The notes under the pieces: generated by a model
Databases searched by the model: none
What the model saw: only the letters and a program-made list of their open reading frames with translations
What the model was told of the DNA's origin: nothing
NCBI RefSeq assembly: GCF_003711515.1
Contig: NW_021167080.1
Coordinates: 2,377,394 to 2,441,393, forward strand
Length of the DNA: 64,000 nucleotides
Reading direction: 5' to 3'
Origin: Sodiomyces alkalinus F11
Taxonomy: Eukaryota; Ascomycota; Sordariomycetes; Glomerellales; Plectosphaerellaceae
Shown: positions 21,025 through 32,507 of the stretch, piece after piece
Position numbering within the stretch: position 1 is the first letter of the stretch
Layout of the letters: every line of letters starts with the position of its first letter
Program-made: the position numbers and the translations under genes

Positions 21025-22056
21025 GTAAGGCCCCTGAAAACCTAGGATCTCCTTATCGACCGAGGTGTCCCAGGCCGCTGAGTACTGTACGTGCGACGCG
21101 TGAAGACACGCCGGTTGGGACAAGGTCTGTTCTAGTTAGGAGAAGGCCAATTGAACCAGAGCCAAAACATCTCACAAAACGCTGTGGATCAAGTCACTTC
21201 GTATCACCAAGCAGTACGAATTAATTTCCTAAGTACGGTGGGTTTGTAAGTGCAACGGCGTGCTACGGGAGAGCCTCGACTAAGGTAGCTAGTGAACTTA
21301 TTAATCGAGGGGCTCTGAGTGATAAAAGCTTCCCTTCATACCCACTTGACTTTTCATTCTAGGTACTTTCCCTTTTCCCTCGTCCTCCTTGTTTCGGCGA
21401 AGGCTCAGGGTCCTTCGGAGCCGAGGAACGTCCTGTGGCTGGCGAATCATCATCGTTCTTCTTTCCAGAGAAACGGAGGAGGGGCCCCTCATTCACGTGC
21501 TTCTTTGTTTGGCTTGTCTCGTCATGTTTCCCCTACTTCGCAATTACGTCCCTGTGGTTCTTGGAAACCTATCATATTTACTATTTCCCGTAAGAGCGTA
21601 GCGCGGTTCCGGTCGACGAAGAATAAAAGCCCCGGTGTTGTTTAGAGAACAACTGCCGTGAACACAAAATGGGTTGTACCTCACCTCCGTAGGTGTAAGT
21701 CTATGTAAGGTCATGTGACCGTATGACAGTACCTTAGGGACGTACTCATACTTGTTGTACGTGTACGGGGCGGTGCACCTCAGTGGACCACCTGACGTTG
21801 TCATCATATCATTCATGTGCCCCTCGCCCTCTTCGGTCCCATGTGCTCGACCCCGCCATCGTCTCCGCGCCGTCACTTCCAACCCCCTTCTCGGCTCCCC
21901 GTTCCGCTCTCAACAAAAAAAAAAAAGTGCCTGTCCTTATTATTCTCCCCAAAACAACCCCCCTCTCCATCCGTACTATATACTTTTTTGTCTTCGTTCA
22001 ACCTATTTTCCTTCCATCTGATTGTCTATACCCACCCACCAAACCCATCTATCACA
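21025..22056. promoter_or_regulatory. Divergent promoter region, AMID-like / ACBP
   Basis: About 1 kb shared upstream region. It holds CTAAGGTAGCTAG near 21281 and GTACCTTAGGGACG / GTACGTGTACGG elements at 21731-21770. A C/T-rich leader (21890-22050) directly precedes the ACBP start, as is usual for strongly expressed fungal genes. Confidence 0.5.
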
Positions 22057-22702
22057 ATGTCTGCCCCCCAGAGCGATGCCTTTAAGCAGGCTGTCATCGA
22101 CAGCAAGAAGCTCACTGCCAAGCCGAGCAACGATGAGCTCCTCGAGCTCTATGGTATGATCCAACATCTCGATCTCGTCCCTTCCTGTCTCTTTGATTAC
22201 CACCGCACGGGTTTTTATCACCAATGCTGTCCGGCTCCGTGTCGTTGCTTCGCACGTTGTCGCCTTTTCCCTTCTGCTCACACTCCCTCACTGGCTTGTG
22301 GTTGCCACTTCGCGCTGACGTCTTCCCTCTATTTTCCGGATGTAGCTCTCTACAAGGTCTCCACCGGCGAGGACATCACCCAGGCTCCCTCCCCCGGCAT
22401 GTTCGATCTGAAGGTATGCTCGAACCTCTCAAACTGCAAGCGGGCTTGCGGGCTTTTTTTTCTTTCTCTTTTCTTCTTCCGCTAGTCCTCAAGGGACTGG
22501 CATGGAGACGATACATAAGACTGGAGCTAATACGCAACTCTGCGCCGTACAGGGCAAGGCCAAGAAGAACGCGTGGCAGAAGGTCGTCGACGAGGGCACC
22601 ACCCCCGAGCAGGCCCAGGAGAAGTATGTTGCCCTCGTCAACAGGCTCAAGGAGGCCTACGGCTATGACGCCAACAAGGAGCCGGAGGCTGTTGGTGCGT
22701 AA
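22057..22702 (+). CDS. ACB1: Acyl-CoA-binding protein
   Basis: Three exons: 22057-22153, 22346-22413 and 22553-22702; 104 aa, the usual size of a free-standing ACBP. Family landmarks are FKQAVIDSKKLTAKPSNDELLELYALYK, then GDM-type GEDITQAPSPGMFDLKGKAK, and a final helix (EKYVALVNRLKEAYGYD). It carries medium/long-chain acyl-CoA esters in the cytosol and buffers them for lipid synthesis and beta-oxidation. In the core motif usually read KAKW(D/E)AW, the first Trp is Lys here (KAKKNAW). Introns are long for such a short gene (192 and 139 bp), common for highly expressed fungal genes. Confidence 0.95.
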
Positions 22703-22930
22703 GCTGGCGAGCGAGCATGGGGGATAAAGCTATGGTATTACCGGCAAATCCGCACTGGCAATACCACGTCCGCTTGGATCGGTTGATGCATATATCTATA
22801 CATTCCAAGTATCTAGAACGGAAGCGTCATGGCTGCTTGCTTTTCCGCAACACCGCCGCCCATCAAGCATATTAAGCGTTTCAGCCAACACCTATGCCGT
22901 GCTTTCCCTAGCGCTCTGTTCTTGGATAGG

Positions 22931-24687
22931 CTACTGTTCAATGTTCCAAGCAAGCCCTTTCCAATCCGGTTCGCTGTAAGATTTCTCTGCGACCCATGGT
23001 TCTTCGTCTCTGTTGTAGGGTTGCAATGGTAGGTTGTATGGTATTCGGAGGCCCACAACCGGCTTTCCATTTGTCGGTGGCGTGACATCGTCGGTCGGCA
23101 TGTCGGTCTTGAATGTGCCAACCATTTTAGCTTGTTCATCACCGGCCAGGAGCGACGGCCAGACAAGTACGCCCACTTCCCAGGAGGCGATTCTCACTTC
23201 CCTCGACGCATTAGCTGCCTCGCCCCACGCCTGTTTGGATATGTTGGCGGACGTGAGAAGCGCCCAGTCAATGGTCTCCTCGCCGTACCGGATATACGTC
23301 TTGATGTGAGGGGCAGCCCGCTGGCGGCCGGCATCCCGCACAACAGCGTCTTTGGGAAGGCCTGTATCTCCGTTAGATTAGGGATGTTCAGGCTCTTAGT
23401 CTTGGCTATGTGAAAGAGACATGCTTACTTTTCCCTCCTAGAGTGTCATTTGCCCAGTGACAGAAAATCGGTCGTAGGTACTCGAGCTGTTTTGCCTGTT
23501 GTGCCGACTTGACCTTTGTGTGAATGGACGCCCCGGAGGCATACCCATCGAGACTCCTCCGCACCTCGTCTGCAGTAGGAAAGACAACCCTGAACGTTGG
23601 TTTGCGGGCGGTTCTTTGGTTCTTTGAGGATGCTAGGGAATCAAACAAACAATTTTGGAGCCAATGATCTTTGGCTCCCAGAGTAGCAATGGACGATATC
23701 TGGACGACCACTTCAGATCTGCCTTCCTGGACTGGGACGTCCTTCAAGACGCGCCCCAGAGCCGGCCAACCCCAAGCCGTCCTCGACGAATCTTGGATGT
23801 TGTGTCGGCCTGGTACGCTGGCAATGAGGGCCGCCCGAACACTTGAAAAGTCGTACTTGGCAAGTTCGTCAGTCAGAGGACCCAGACCGACCCTACGAGC
23901 GTCGTAAGCATGGAGGTACGCTAGCAAGTCGAGTTTGAATCTCTCGCCCGCCTCCGACGAGTGAGCAGCACCCTCGGCGTCTTTGTCATTCCGAAGACTT
24001 TCACGGGGGGCTTGGTCTGGTGATTGTGACAGCTTGGGAAGCAACGGAGATTTCCAGACAGCGTTCGTCATGTTCGTCCAGTCCTTGGGGATCATGTTGG
24101 CCGTGTGTATGATGACCTGCGCAGTATCGTCGTGGCGGAAAAGGATCATCATTTTGGAGTGATGAGTACCAAACATCTCGGGCATATTGGCAATGTGCAT
24201 CCGGACATTCTTATACTGCTTTGCCGCTTCCTGCGATTGATGCCACGAGAATAAGGGGCTGATCTAAGCGAAGGCGAGAAGAGAGTGAGGCCCCGGTCTT
24301 TCCCTCCTCGCAACTCACCTCAAGATAGATACGATTGGAATCTTCCCGCTTCCAGAACCCGTGTACGACATGCACTTTGACGAGATGGCGGGTGTCCTCA
24401 TCAAAGTGGCTCATGAGGAAATCAACGTCATGAAGATAGTTGAACTCCCAACTCTCGGAAATGAGAGGATCGCCGAGTATATCCGTCAATGTGATCGCAT
24501 CTAGGTTCGACGAGGCAGGTAAGTCGCGAATCGATGTGAGCTGGAAGGGTGATCGAATCTTGGTAGATTCGGTCTGCTTCCTCCTCAGCGGAGGCGGACT
24601 GATGGGCCGGTTCAAGGACAACGGAACTGGAGAGCGGCTTGGACCTGGCGTGTCATCAAGACGCTGCCGCTTGGAAGGGGGCTCCAT
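22931..24687 (-). CDS. TDP1: Tyrosyl-DNA phosphodiesterase 1 (Tdp1)
   Basis: Three exons on the minus strand: 24319-24687, 23429-24263 and 22931-23361; 544 aa. The frame continues upstream only from a TTG after a stop, so ATG 24687 (MEPPSKRQRLDD, an NLS-like start) is chosen. Both HKD-type active-site motifs are present: His158/Lys160 in GTHHSKMM and His420/Lys422 in PHIKTYI, followed by SANISKQAWG. The family hydrolyses the phosphodiester bond between a topoisomerase tyrosine and a DNA 3' end, in the nucleus. The third exon was joined by frame (GGKSLPKDAVVRD). The C-terminal motif NLPLQPYNRDEEPW is also typical. Length equals that of yeast Tdp1. Confidence 0.95.
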
Positions 24688-25884
24688 TGGTGTCAGGAGG
24701 TTGGTTCCTGTGCCCGTATTTCCTCGAGGATTCTTTTCAGGTGCAATGCGGCGAGCTGAGGAGAGATCCGCCGGATGGTCGTCGTTCACGGGCAAAGGTC
24801 TATGGAATCCAGGCCACCCAGGAATTAATTACCTTAGTAGATGGTTGATGGTGAGTACCTTACCTAGCTAGCGGTTCACGGGTGGTATTGGAGAATTGGA
24901 CTAGCACTTCGTACCAAAGTACGTCGAACAATAAGGTACTGGCCTACCTTACCAAAGGTACCTTAATTTACCATGTCATGTGGTAATTATGTGTAAATGA
25001 CTTCGCTGCAAACTTGAGTTGGTCATTGCCCTTTTATCCTGGAAAATATGATCTTAGCGACGACCTACAGTACACTATGGGTACTTATCATACATGTTAT
25101 CGTATAGTATTCAATAAAGTACCTGTACATACACGGCTCCCTGCAGTCCGGACGGAGTCATCCGAAGCACAGACTGGAACGTCAGGCCTTAAGTTCCGTG
25201 TCCGTACCCATTAGGATCACCGTGAACGTTGTATGTTGTACGTTGTACCCTCGCCTTCTAGAAGCTTGAACAATAACAGCACCACGACCACCATAATAAG
25301 AGACTGAATTCCTCGTACGAAAAGGGCCGTCCTCTAATTATACCTATCTGCATAAGTGCTTATAATCTACGGAGTAGGTAAGTACCTACCTTAGGTAGCT
25401 AGGGACGGTCAATCGTGTCCAGGCCAACAGTACGAAATACTTCGTATACCTAGGTACCTATGGAAGGTACTTTGTCGCCGTACAGTCTCCACGTATCCTG
25501 AACCAACCGCCTAGACCTTGGCATGCTCTGGAATCCCCACTCCTATCAGGTGCCACGAGCTGACAGAAGGGTCTCTTTCCCGACCTGCATTCAATTCATA
25601 TTTGGCCCCTTCAACTGGCTTTCGCCTCCCAGTATTGCCGACTTGCCTCCTTTTTTCTTTCTTCCCAGGACGCACATAGTGCACCCATGTGGGCGACTGG
25701 CTTTCTTTGTTCATTAAGCTATTCTATTTCTTGTCTATGACGAATCAATAGGAATCGACAATCTCCGGCTTTGCGTCGGCCTGTCGCGCCGCCCCGACCT
25801 CTTCTTTCTCCTAAGCCGCCAATTGTCCTCTCGAATCTCTCAACATCCGACTGACTTACCCTGATCTCAACCCCGTCGCTCGTC
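24688..25884. promoter_or_regulatory. Divergent region with palindromic GTACC/TAGGTA motif cluster
   Basis: The shared upstream region of TDP1 (-) and the PDI-like gene (+), unusually rich in short palindromes between 24900 and 25470. These include GGTACTGG, CCTTACCAAAGGTACCTT, TACGGAGTA (25368-25376), CTACCTTAGGTAG (25386-25398), TACGAA-ATAC-TTCGTA (25431-25446) and TAGGTACCTA (25451-25460). No gene is seen. Confidence 0.55.
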
Positions 25885-28015
25885 ATGAAGCTTTTTACGC
25901 TGCTGTGCCTCGGTACGGTCGCCCTGGCGGCGTCCACCACGCGCAAGAAGAAGTCTAAAACGAAGGGACCAACCGTCTTCAACGGCATCGAAGTTCCACC
26001 TATGCTCGAGATTACTCCGGATAACTTTGAGTCCGTGTCCAACGAAACCCAGTTTATGCTCGTCAAGCATTTCAGGTAGGTATCTAGCTTTCCCCGAGCA
26101 CCAGTGGCGTGCCTTCTGTGTTGCTTCTTGCTCACTCGGTCTGTAGTCCGTATTGCCCGCACTGCCTCGACTTTGCTCCCATCTACCAGACTCTGTACGA
26201 ATACTACTACACGTCGAAGCCCCTCACCGAAGAATCGGGTAACTTCACCGAGTTCTACGACATCCGCTTCGCCACGATGAACTGCATTGCTTTCTACGAT
26301 CTGTGCTCGAGCCTGAAAGTCTCGTCCTATCCGAGCACCGTGCTGTACAAGGGCGGAGAGCCCGTTGAAACCGTCAAGGGAGTCAAGGGCCTGGATATTC
26401 TGACCAAAGCGATCGAGCCGTACCTGGAGGCAGCGAAGCCGGGTAGCCGCCCGAAGACGCTCAACCTTCCCGAACCTGGCGATGACGAGACTCCCCCGCC
26501 CAGACCTGTCGAAAACTTTAATCCCGGGGGCGTCTCGATTGCCTTGAACGCGACCAGCTTCGAAACGTTGGTAGCGACGACACAGAAGCCTTGGTTCATC
26601 AAGTTCTACGCTCCCTGGTGCCATCACTGTCAGGCGATGCGCCCTAACTGGGAGCAAATGGCCAAAGAGATGAAGGGGAAACTGAACATTGGCGAGGTCA
26701 ACTGCGATGCGGAACCCAAGCTCTGTCGCGAAGTCGGCGTCGCCGCCTATCCGAGCCTCCTGTTCTTCAAAGGTCCTCAGCGCGTCGAGTACGAGGGTCT
26801 GCGCGGCCTTGGCGACTTTGTCGAATTCGCCGAGACGGCGGCTGAGGCCGCACGCGAGGTGCCGAATGTGACCGCGAAGTCTTTGCAAAAGCTCGAGGGC
26901 GAGGAGGATGTCATATTCATATACTTCTACGACGACGCCACCACCAGCGAGGACTTTATGGCCTTGGAGCGGTTTCCTCTGAGCGTTGTGGGCCGGGCCC
27001 GGGTTGTCAAGACCAAGGACCCCGAGCTCGCCAAGCGGTACAAGATTACGACGTTCCCGAGGCTCCTGGTGTCGCGTGAAAAGCGCCCGACCTACTACAA
27101 CCCCATCACGCCGGAGGAGATGCGGGACGTGGATCGCATTTTGAGCTGGATGAAGTCCGTGTGGCTTCCCATCGTGCCGGAACTAGTCGCCTCCAACGCA
27201 CGGGAGATTATGGACGGCAAGATTGTCGTACTGGGCATTCTTAACCGCGAGGACCCGAGGACGTTTCAGTATTCCATGAGAGAGATGAAGAAGGCCGCGA
27301 ACGAGTGGATGGATGAACAGATCGTCCTCTTTCAAGAGGAGAGGCAGGCCCTTCGAGACGCGAAGCAGAACCGCATCGAGGAGGCCGAGGCCCGGGACGA
27401 CCAACGTGCTGTGCGGCAGGCTAAGGCGATTCGCATCAACATGGACAAGTCGCAAAGGAAAGAGGTCGCCTTTGCCTGGGTGGACGGCGTTTTCTGGCAG
27501 CGGTGGCTTCGTACCACGTATGGGATTGAGGCGACAGAAGGAAATCGGGTCATTATCAACGACGAAGATGTGAGTCGACAGGTTTTTTTTTTTCTTTTTT
27601 TTTTCTTTTTTCTTTTTTACCCCCGAGTTGGTGAAGTATACTGACAAGAATGCCGCAGCGACGCCGGTACTGGGACACGACTCTCGCTGGCGGCAAGATT
27701 CTGGTCTCCAGGGCGGCTATCCTCGACGCCCTTTCCAAGGTGGTCACGTCGCCGCCAGAGATCAAGCCCAAGTTCACCATCGCGTCCTTCGAGAAGCTGT
27801 TCTTCGACATCCGCATGTCATTCGTCGATCGTCCCTACTTCTCCACGGGTGTGGTGGTATTGTTCGTGCTCGCTGTCGCATCCTGGTTCCGTCGCCGCAT
27901 GCGCAGAGCGCGTGGCAATCACCTTGCCCGTGCTGAAGATGGCTGGAGCACGAAAGAGCTCCTGAAAGAGGGTTTTAGCGGGGGTGGCATGAACGGCAAC
28001 GGCAAGGTGGACTGA
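25885..28015 (+). CDS. Membrane-anchored PDI-like thioredoxin protein
   Basis: Three exons: 25885-26075, 26147-27569 and 27659-28015; 656 aa. Order: signal peptide (MKLFTLLCLGTVALAAS); a first thioredoxin domain with active site CPHC (67-70); a second with CHHC (222-225, in FYAPWCHHCQAM); two further thioredoxin-like segments without a CxxC; then a charged coiled region (about 470-510). One C-terminal membrane segment (about 600-616, STGVVVLFVLAVASWF) is followed by Arg-rich cytosolic residues (RRRMRRAR). This layout suits an ER transmembrane protein disulfide isomerase (TMX-like/Eps1-like) that oxidises or monitors folding membrane proteins. No KDEL is present because the protein is membrane-anchored. 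The second intron has a T-rich stretch next to the donor. Confidence 0.92.
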
Positions 28016-29389
28016 AAAGCGGCCCAGCGAAGCAGATTAAGCGAGGGGGAAATGCTGCAAGACGAGAAGCGAAATGGGGAGTTTTGGTCGATAGGTTTTG
28101 ATGCATGCACAATACAGTAGCGAGAATTGGTTGTTGAGTCCGCTGGCGTTCCAATCAATCAGAAATGACGACTACTACATGATGGAGGGGTGTTGCGGTT
28201 TTCCACGTTTCCCATATGCATCTGGGGTTGGAGTTTTATGGAGTACGTTGTAGAGGATGTTTGTTTGTTAGGTGAATGGGCAATTTGCTCGGTCATTTTT
28301 GCAGCTGTTTGTCACAAACTGGGGGGCTCTGCATGTTGTAGACAAGCGGTTCCTTGCTAGGTTTACTTCCGAGAGTTCTTCCAATGTATTAGCTTATGCC
28401 TTGAATTTGAGTAAGTTGCGGTTGAAGTCCTTTCTTTTCAATGAGGCAGCCCGTGGAACAGCAACGGTGAGATCCATCCTCGAGTCTGGCGCAAGTCTGG
28501 CGCATCAAGTCCCAGAGGGAGAGCCCGCCTGGATGGAACTTGGTGGGGGTACCGGAAAACGGCAGGGCCCGATGACCCCCCGATATGCGGAGATTGGCCA
28601 ATGGAGTGGGGAAGGATAAGGCGATAACTCGCCTAATTGGATAGGGGAATAAGGATGGATCCCGAATTCAGCCTTAAACAAGGTACGAGCGCAACTTGCC
28701 CCAAACTTGTTCCATCCGCTTGCTTCATGACGCGCAGCCTGGACAAGTGCTCAACCATCATTATTTGACTTGTCTCTTTCTCTCTCTCTGTCGCTGCGCC
28801 TGTGATTGGTATTGTGAAGCATTGAGACATTCGCTCTGTTGCAGACAGTCGTTGAATTACTTACACTGGTTCTGAAGGTATCGTAAACCATTTTCTTGTT
28901 ATCATTCTCGCTTTTCCCAACCTTTTTTGCCTGTTGCTTCCTCCTCGCCGGAGACATTCAGCGGCGGAAAAATCACAATTTATCGCGAGGAATCCTCTTA
29001 TCTTTTGCTGATTGAATATTGCGCATAGCCGCAGTGGTTTGTAGTTGCAGCGTACTTGCAGCGTCAGAGGCTCAAGTCCACTCCTTTCTCGTCACCATCG
29101 CCGTCTTACATCCTCCCTTCTTCGATACCGATACCCCGGTCGTCGCCTGCCATAGCGTTTCTATATCGTCGATCCCAAGATTCCACATATATCAAGACAC
29201 ACGGCGCTTCCATCCTCGCGCCGACCAAAACATCCGGCGTCCTGAAACCCCGCCCTCAACAACTGCGCTGTGCCAACAACCCTCGCACGACAGCGCTGCC
29301 CATCACATCCGTACGTACCGCACTCACAATCTCGCTTTACCCTCTCCAGACGGCACAGGCGCAACTCTGCAGTTGACATTCGTTCGAAA
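28016..29389. other. Intergenic, PDI-like to GNAT gene
   Basis: 1.4 kb. The 5' half is the PDI-like 3' flank. The 3' half (from about 28980) is C-rich leader sequence with many CATC/CCGT stretches, likely the GNAT 5' UTR and promoter. Short open frames occur but none has a domain or splice pattern that I trust. Confidence 0.4.
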
Positions 29390-30050
29390 ATGGCATCACC
29401 TTCTGGCACGACGTATCTGTTCTCTCCGACAGAGCACACGCACTTGATCCCCTACCTCGCGGCTCTCCACGCGCAATGCATCACGCACGACCGGTCCATG
29501 CTCACCTTCCTCCCGCCGCTGTCGCACGACAAGCTTCTCGCCTGGTGGAAGGAGAGGATAGCCGAAGTATCGGCGGGGACGCGGCTCATTGTGATCCTGT
29601 TGGACGAGTCGGAGCCCGGAACGAAGCCGAAAGGCCGGGAGCTCATGGGCGTCGTTATGCTCGTCATGCCCATGTCCGAGACGGGACCGATGCGCGGCTT
29701 CATGGAGAAGCTTCTTGTCCACACCAAGTTCCGCAGGCGCGGTGCCGCCCGGGAGTTGTTGCAGCGGCTCGAGGGCGAGGCCGTTAGGCGGGGCAGGACG
29801 TTGCTGGTACGTGCCCTTCCCCCTTTTCCTTAAACGGCTCCTTCTAAAATCAGGTCTCTTTGTCGCATTGCTGACGTGTGGTGAGCGAGTGCAGATGACG
29901 GATGCAGAGACGGGGAGCCCTGCGGAGGAGATCTACAAGAAGTTCGGGTTCGTCGAGATCGGCAAGATCCCGCAATATGGCATCAGCCCGAACAATCCCT
30001 CGGGAGAGCTTCGAGATGAGACCTTCTTCTACAAGCGGCTTGGCATTTGA
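29390..30050 (+). CDS. GNAT-family N-acetyltransferase
   Basis: Two exons, 29390-29806 and 29895-30050; 190 aa. The GNAT fold is visible: a central strand pair (ELMGVVMLVMPM), then motif A with the acetyl-CoA pyrophosphate loop (EKLLVHTKFRRRGAARELLQRLEGEAVRRG), then after the splice the C-terminal MTDAETGSPAEEIYKKFGFVEIGKIPQYG, the usual 'A..YKKFGF' motif B. Substrate cannot be predicted; related fungal proteins acetylate small amines or antibiotics, or protein lysines. The intron is 88 bp and phase 0. Start at 29390: the C-rich leader upstream has no other in-frame ATG giving a conserved extension. Confidence 0.9.
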
Positions 30051-31107
30051 CCTTTTTGGTCTACGCTGGCGCTTCTGGCGCTCTGTTTGGGAAGCTTTGG
30101 TTCTTTGACATTTGGCCTGGGGATTATTGCTCGCGAGGGAGTTGAGGCGTCATTTCTAGATGGTCTTTCTTCGGATTAGCGGAGGCGACTCGACTTCTCC
30201 GTTGGGTCCATGTTGCGCGGTTCATCCTTGACGACTTAAACAGTGTGGCGCATATCTGGCGACCTCCACGAGAAGGGACAGTCCTTATACCCCCAAGGAG
30301 TACTAGCGTTGGAGGGGTAATTCAGTCTGTACACCGTAATCACGTTGGTCTGCAGCTCGGCTTGTGATAAGTGGTTGCAGATCTGCGGGCGCCTCTTTTC
30401 AACTGCATTCCTTTGCATGCTTTTACTCTGATGATTTGCTCTTGTGGAGGTAAGAAGTTGACGTGACACGCGTGATGCCATTCCTCCCCTATTGGCAACG
30501 GCCTGTGTTGGTGAAAAGACGCCATTCCTTCGCGATATTGCAACACAAAGCGAGATCGCCAATGAAAATGCAAAGCCTGCCGCGCTATAATGTTGCGGGT
30601 TCACTCTTCTGCAGATGAGACGAAGCCGAAACCCCGCCAGAGCTCTCCTACCGCGCGTTATAAGGTTAGCGGTGCGGGATGTTTCCTACTTTGGGCTCAG
30701 CTGGAACAGCGAAGGATGAAGGATTCCCAACTCGACCAGTTGGGACTCTTTTGACATGCCGAATGTGGAAAATGGGAAGTTGCTGCTCATGACCAAGTGC
30801 CTTGGATGGGGAGGGAGCTGCAGCAGGTCCTCAAACCCCGCCACCCCCTTCTTTTCCAAAGGCGAAACGGTGCCTAGGCGGTATCTTGGGCAGTGATGCG
30901 AACGACTCGCAGTCTTTAAAAGGGAGACGAAGGCCTCGGACGGGGGTTAAATAAATCCGTGCTTTGTCCGAGTCAGGTTCTCTCGTGCGGCCTTTTCCCT
31001 TTTCCCTTTGACCGCTGAACGTGACTTGGACTATTTCCCTTGACGAACGAGGTTTCAACTTGTTCAAGTTTTTTTGAAGCGAGTTTCCCGTTTCCCTTTC
31101 TTACATC
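30051..31107. other. Intergenic, GNAT to carbonic anhydrase
   Basis: The GNAT 3' flank and carbonic anhydrase promoter. The last ~150 bases before the start contain TTTTCCCTTTTCCCTTTG-type tracts and CGTGACTT. No gene is seen. Confidence 0.4.
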
Positions 31108-31875
31108 ATGTCTGCTATTCAGAACAATGTCGAGTCGGCTTCGGCGGCCTACTCTGCGGAATTCACCAAGGGCCACCTGGCCTTGCCTCCGGCGAAGAAA
31201 TACCTCGTCGTGACCTGTATGGACGCGCGGATTGACCCGGCTCAAGCATTCGGCATCGAGCTGGGTGAGGCGCATGTGATCCGAAATGTAAGCTGGCAGA
31301 CGAGGACGAGATTTCCCTCATTGTCCACCGTTATACATGAACGACGTTGTTCGGCGACAGAGAGGCTGACCATTTCGACTAATACATCCATAGGCTGGCG
31401 CATCCGCCCTCGACGCCCTCCGTAGCATCGTCATCTCCGAACAGCTGCTGGGCACAACCGAGATCGTCCTGGTCAAGCATACCGGGTGTGGTATGTTGAC
31501 GTTTGCCAACGACGCCGCGTACGACATTGTCGATAAGAATCTGGGGTGAGTAACTGAGACCGATTCGATTTTCCTACCCCCGGGCCCCGTTCTTCTTCTT
31601 GTTCTTCTTTCTTCTTCTTCTCCTCCTTTCCCCGCGCTGGCCAGATGTGAAATGTGGTTTGCTGATATGAAGCCATCACTACCTTTGTATATAGTGCCGA
31701 GGCATTGGGCGAACTTAAGGATCGCAAACTCGACTTCCTGGCGTTCCCGGATTTGGAACAGGCCGTCAAGGATGACATTGAATTTCTGAAGGGGACCAGA
31801 CTCGTACCGGAAACTGTTACACTTAGCGGATGGATCTACGAGGTCGAGACGGGAAAGACGAGGCGCGTGGTCTAA
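31108..31875 (+). CDS. Beta-class carbonic anhydrase
   Basis: Three exons: 31108-31287, 31394-31545 and 31695-31875; 170 aa. Zinc ligands are Cys37 (TCMDARID), His89 and Cys92 (KHTGCGM), and the Asp39-Arg41 dyad is intact, as in active beta-carbonic anhydrases. It is one of the short forms (about 170 aa) rather than the ~220-280 aa Nce103 type. It interconverts CO2 and bicarbonate, probably in the cytosol since there is no obvious presequence. The splice sites keep RNAGASALDALRSI and KNLGAEALGEL in frame. The C-terminus ends in a beta-strand (SGWIYEVETGKTRRVV). Confidence 0.93.
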
Positions 31876-32507
31876 GGTAGATATTTACGAAGCGGCATCC
31901 AGGATGACTGGCGCGGTGAAGGACGGCATGAAATGGGGAGGGGGGCGTTAGTATGGCGGGCGGGTGGGTGCTGCGGGGAGGTGGAACAAGTGGGCCTGAT
32001 TAGTTAATCATCCAGACGCGTGAATGTAACGTAAGGTACCTTAGTGTACAGCCAACCGTTTGTGAGCGTTGCCTGAGGCATAAAACGTCTAGGCTCCACC
32101 AATCCGCATTCGCGTGTCACGTTCGTGTTTTGGCCGCAGATCCGACACTGAGTGTTTACATCTCGGCAGGTCAACAATTGAAAATCTGTTGCTGGGTAGC
32201 ATATCAAAACACATCCCACCATCCAACCTACCAACCATCCCAACAATCCCACCATCCCACCATCCCACCATCTCACCCCTCCGTTCCCTTCATCACAGCC
32301 GCGTATGTAAATCAAAACACCGTCGACCTGGCATCCTCCCTCTCTTTATTCTTTCTTAAACGGCTTTTGACGCCTGCTGTTCAGAGAGCGCGCCCAGTGT
32401 CCCCTATTGCTGTTGATTTTCGTCCTTGTCAACGTTTCGCCTTCGGTTCTTTCATCAACCCCCAACGCCACGACGTATCGCGGCCGAGCCTGGGATTACC
32501 GACCAGA
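31876..32507. promoter_or_regulatory. TOP2 promoter region
   Basis: Upstream of TOP2. It has a short tandem CCCACCAT/CATCCCAC array (about 32234-32277) and a single ACGCGT (32016-32021), which is the core of the MluI cell-cycle box; one hexamer alone is weak evidence. AAGGTACCTTA occurs at about 32033. The 3' part is a pyrimidine-rich leader. Confidence 0.5.
32234..32277. repeat. Tandem CATCCCAC repeat
   Basis: About four imperfect copies of an 8-bp CATCCCAC unit about 230 bp upstream of the TOP2 start. Confidence 0.75.

Noticed and set aside
21025..21123. Extended AMID-like N-terminus (MSQPAC...)
   Set aside because: It begins with TTG, and the FAD-binding motif already starts right after ATG 21024.
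24688..24795. Extended Tdp1 N-terminus (MPVNDD...)
   Set aside because: The first codon is TTG and an in-frame stop precedes it; ATG 24687 is the first real start.
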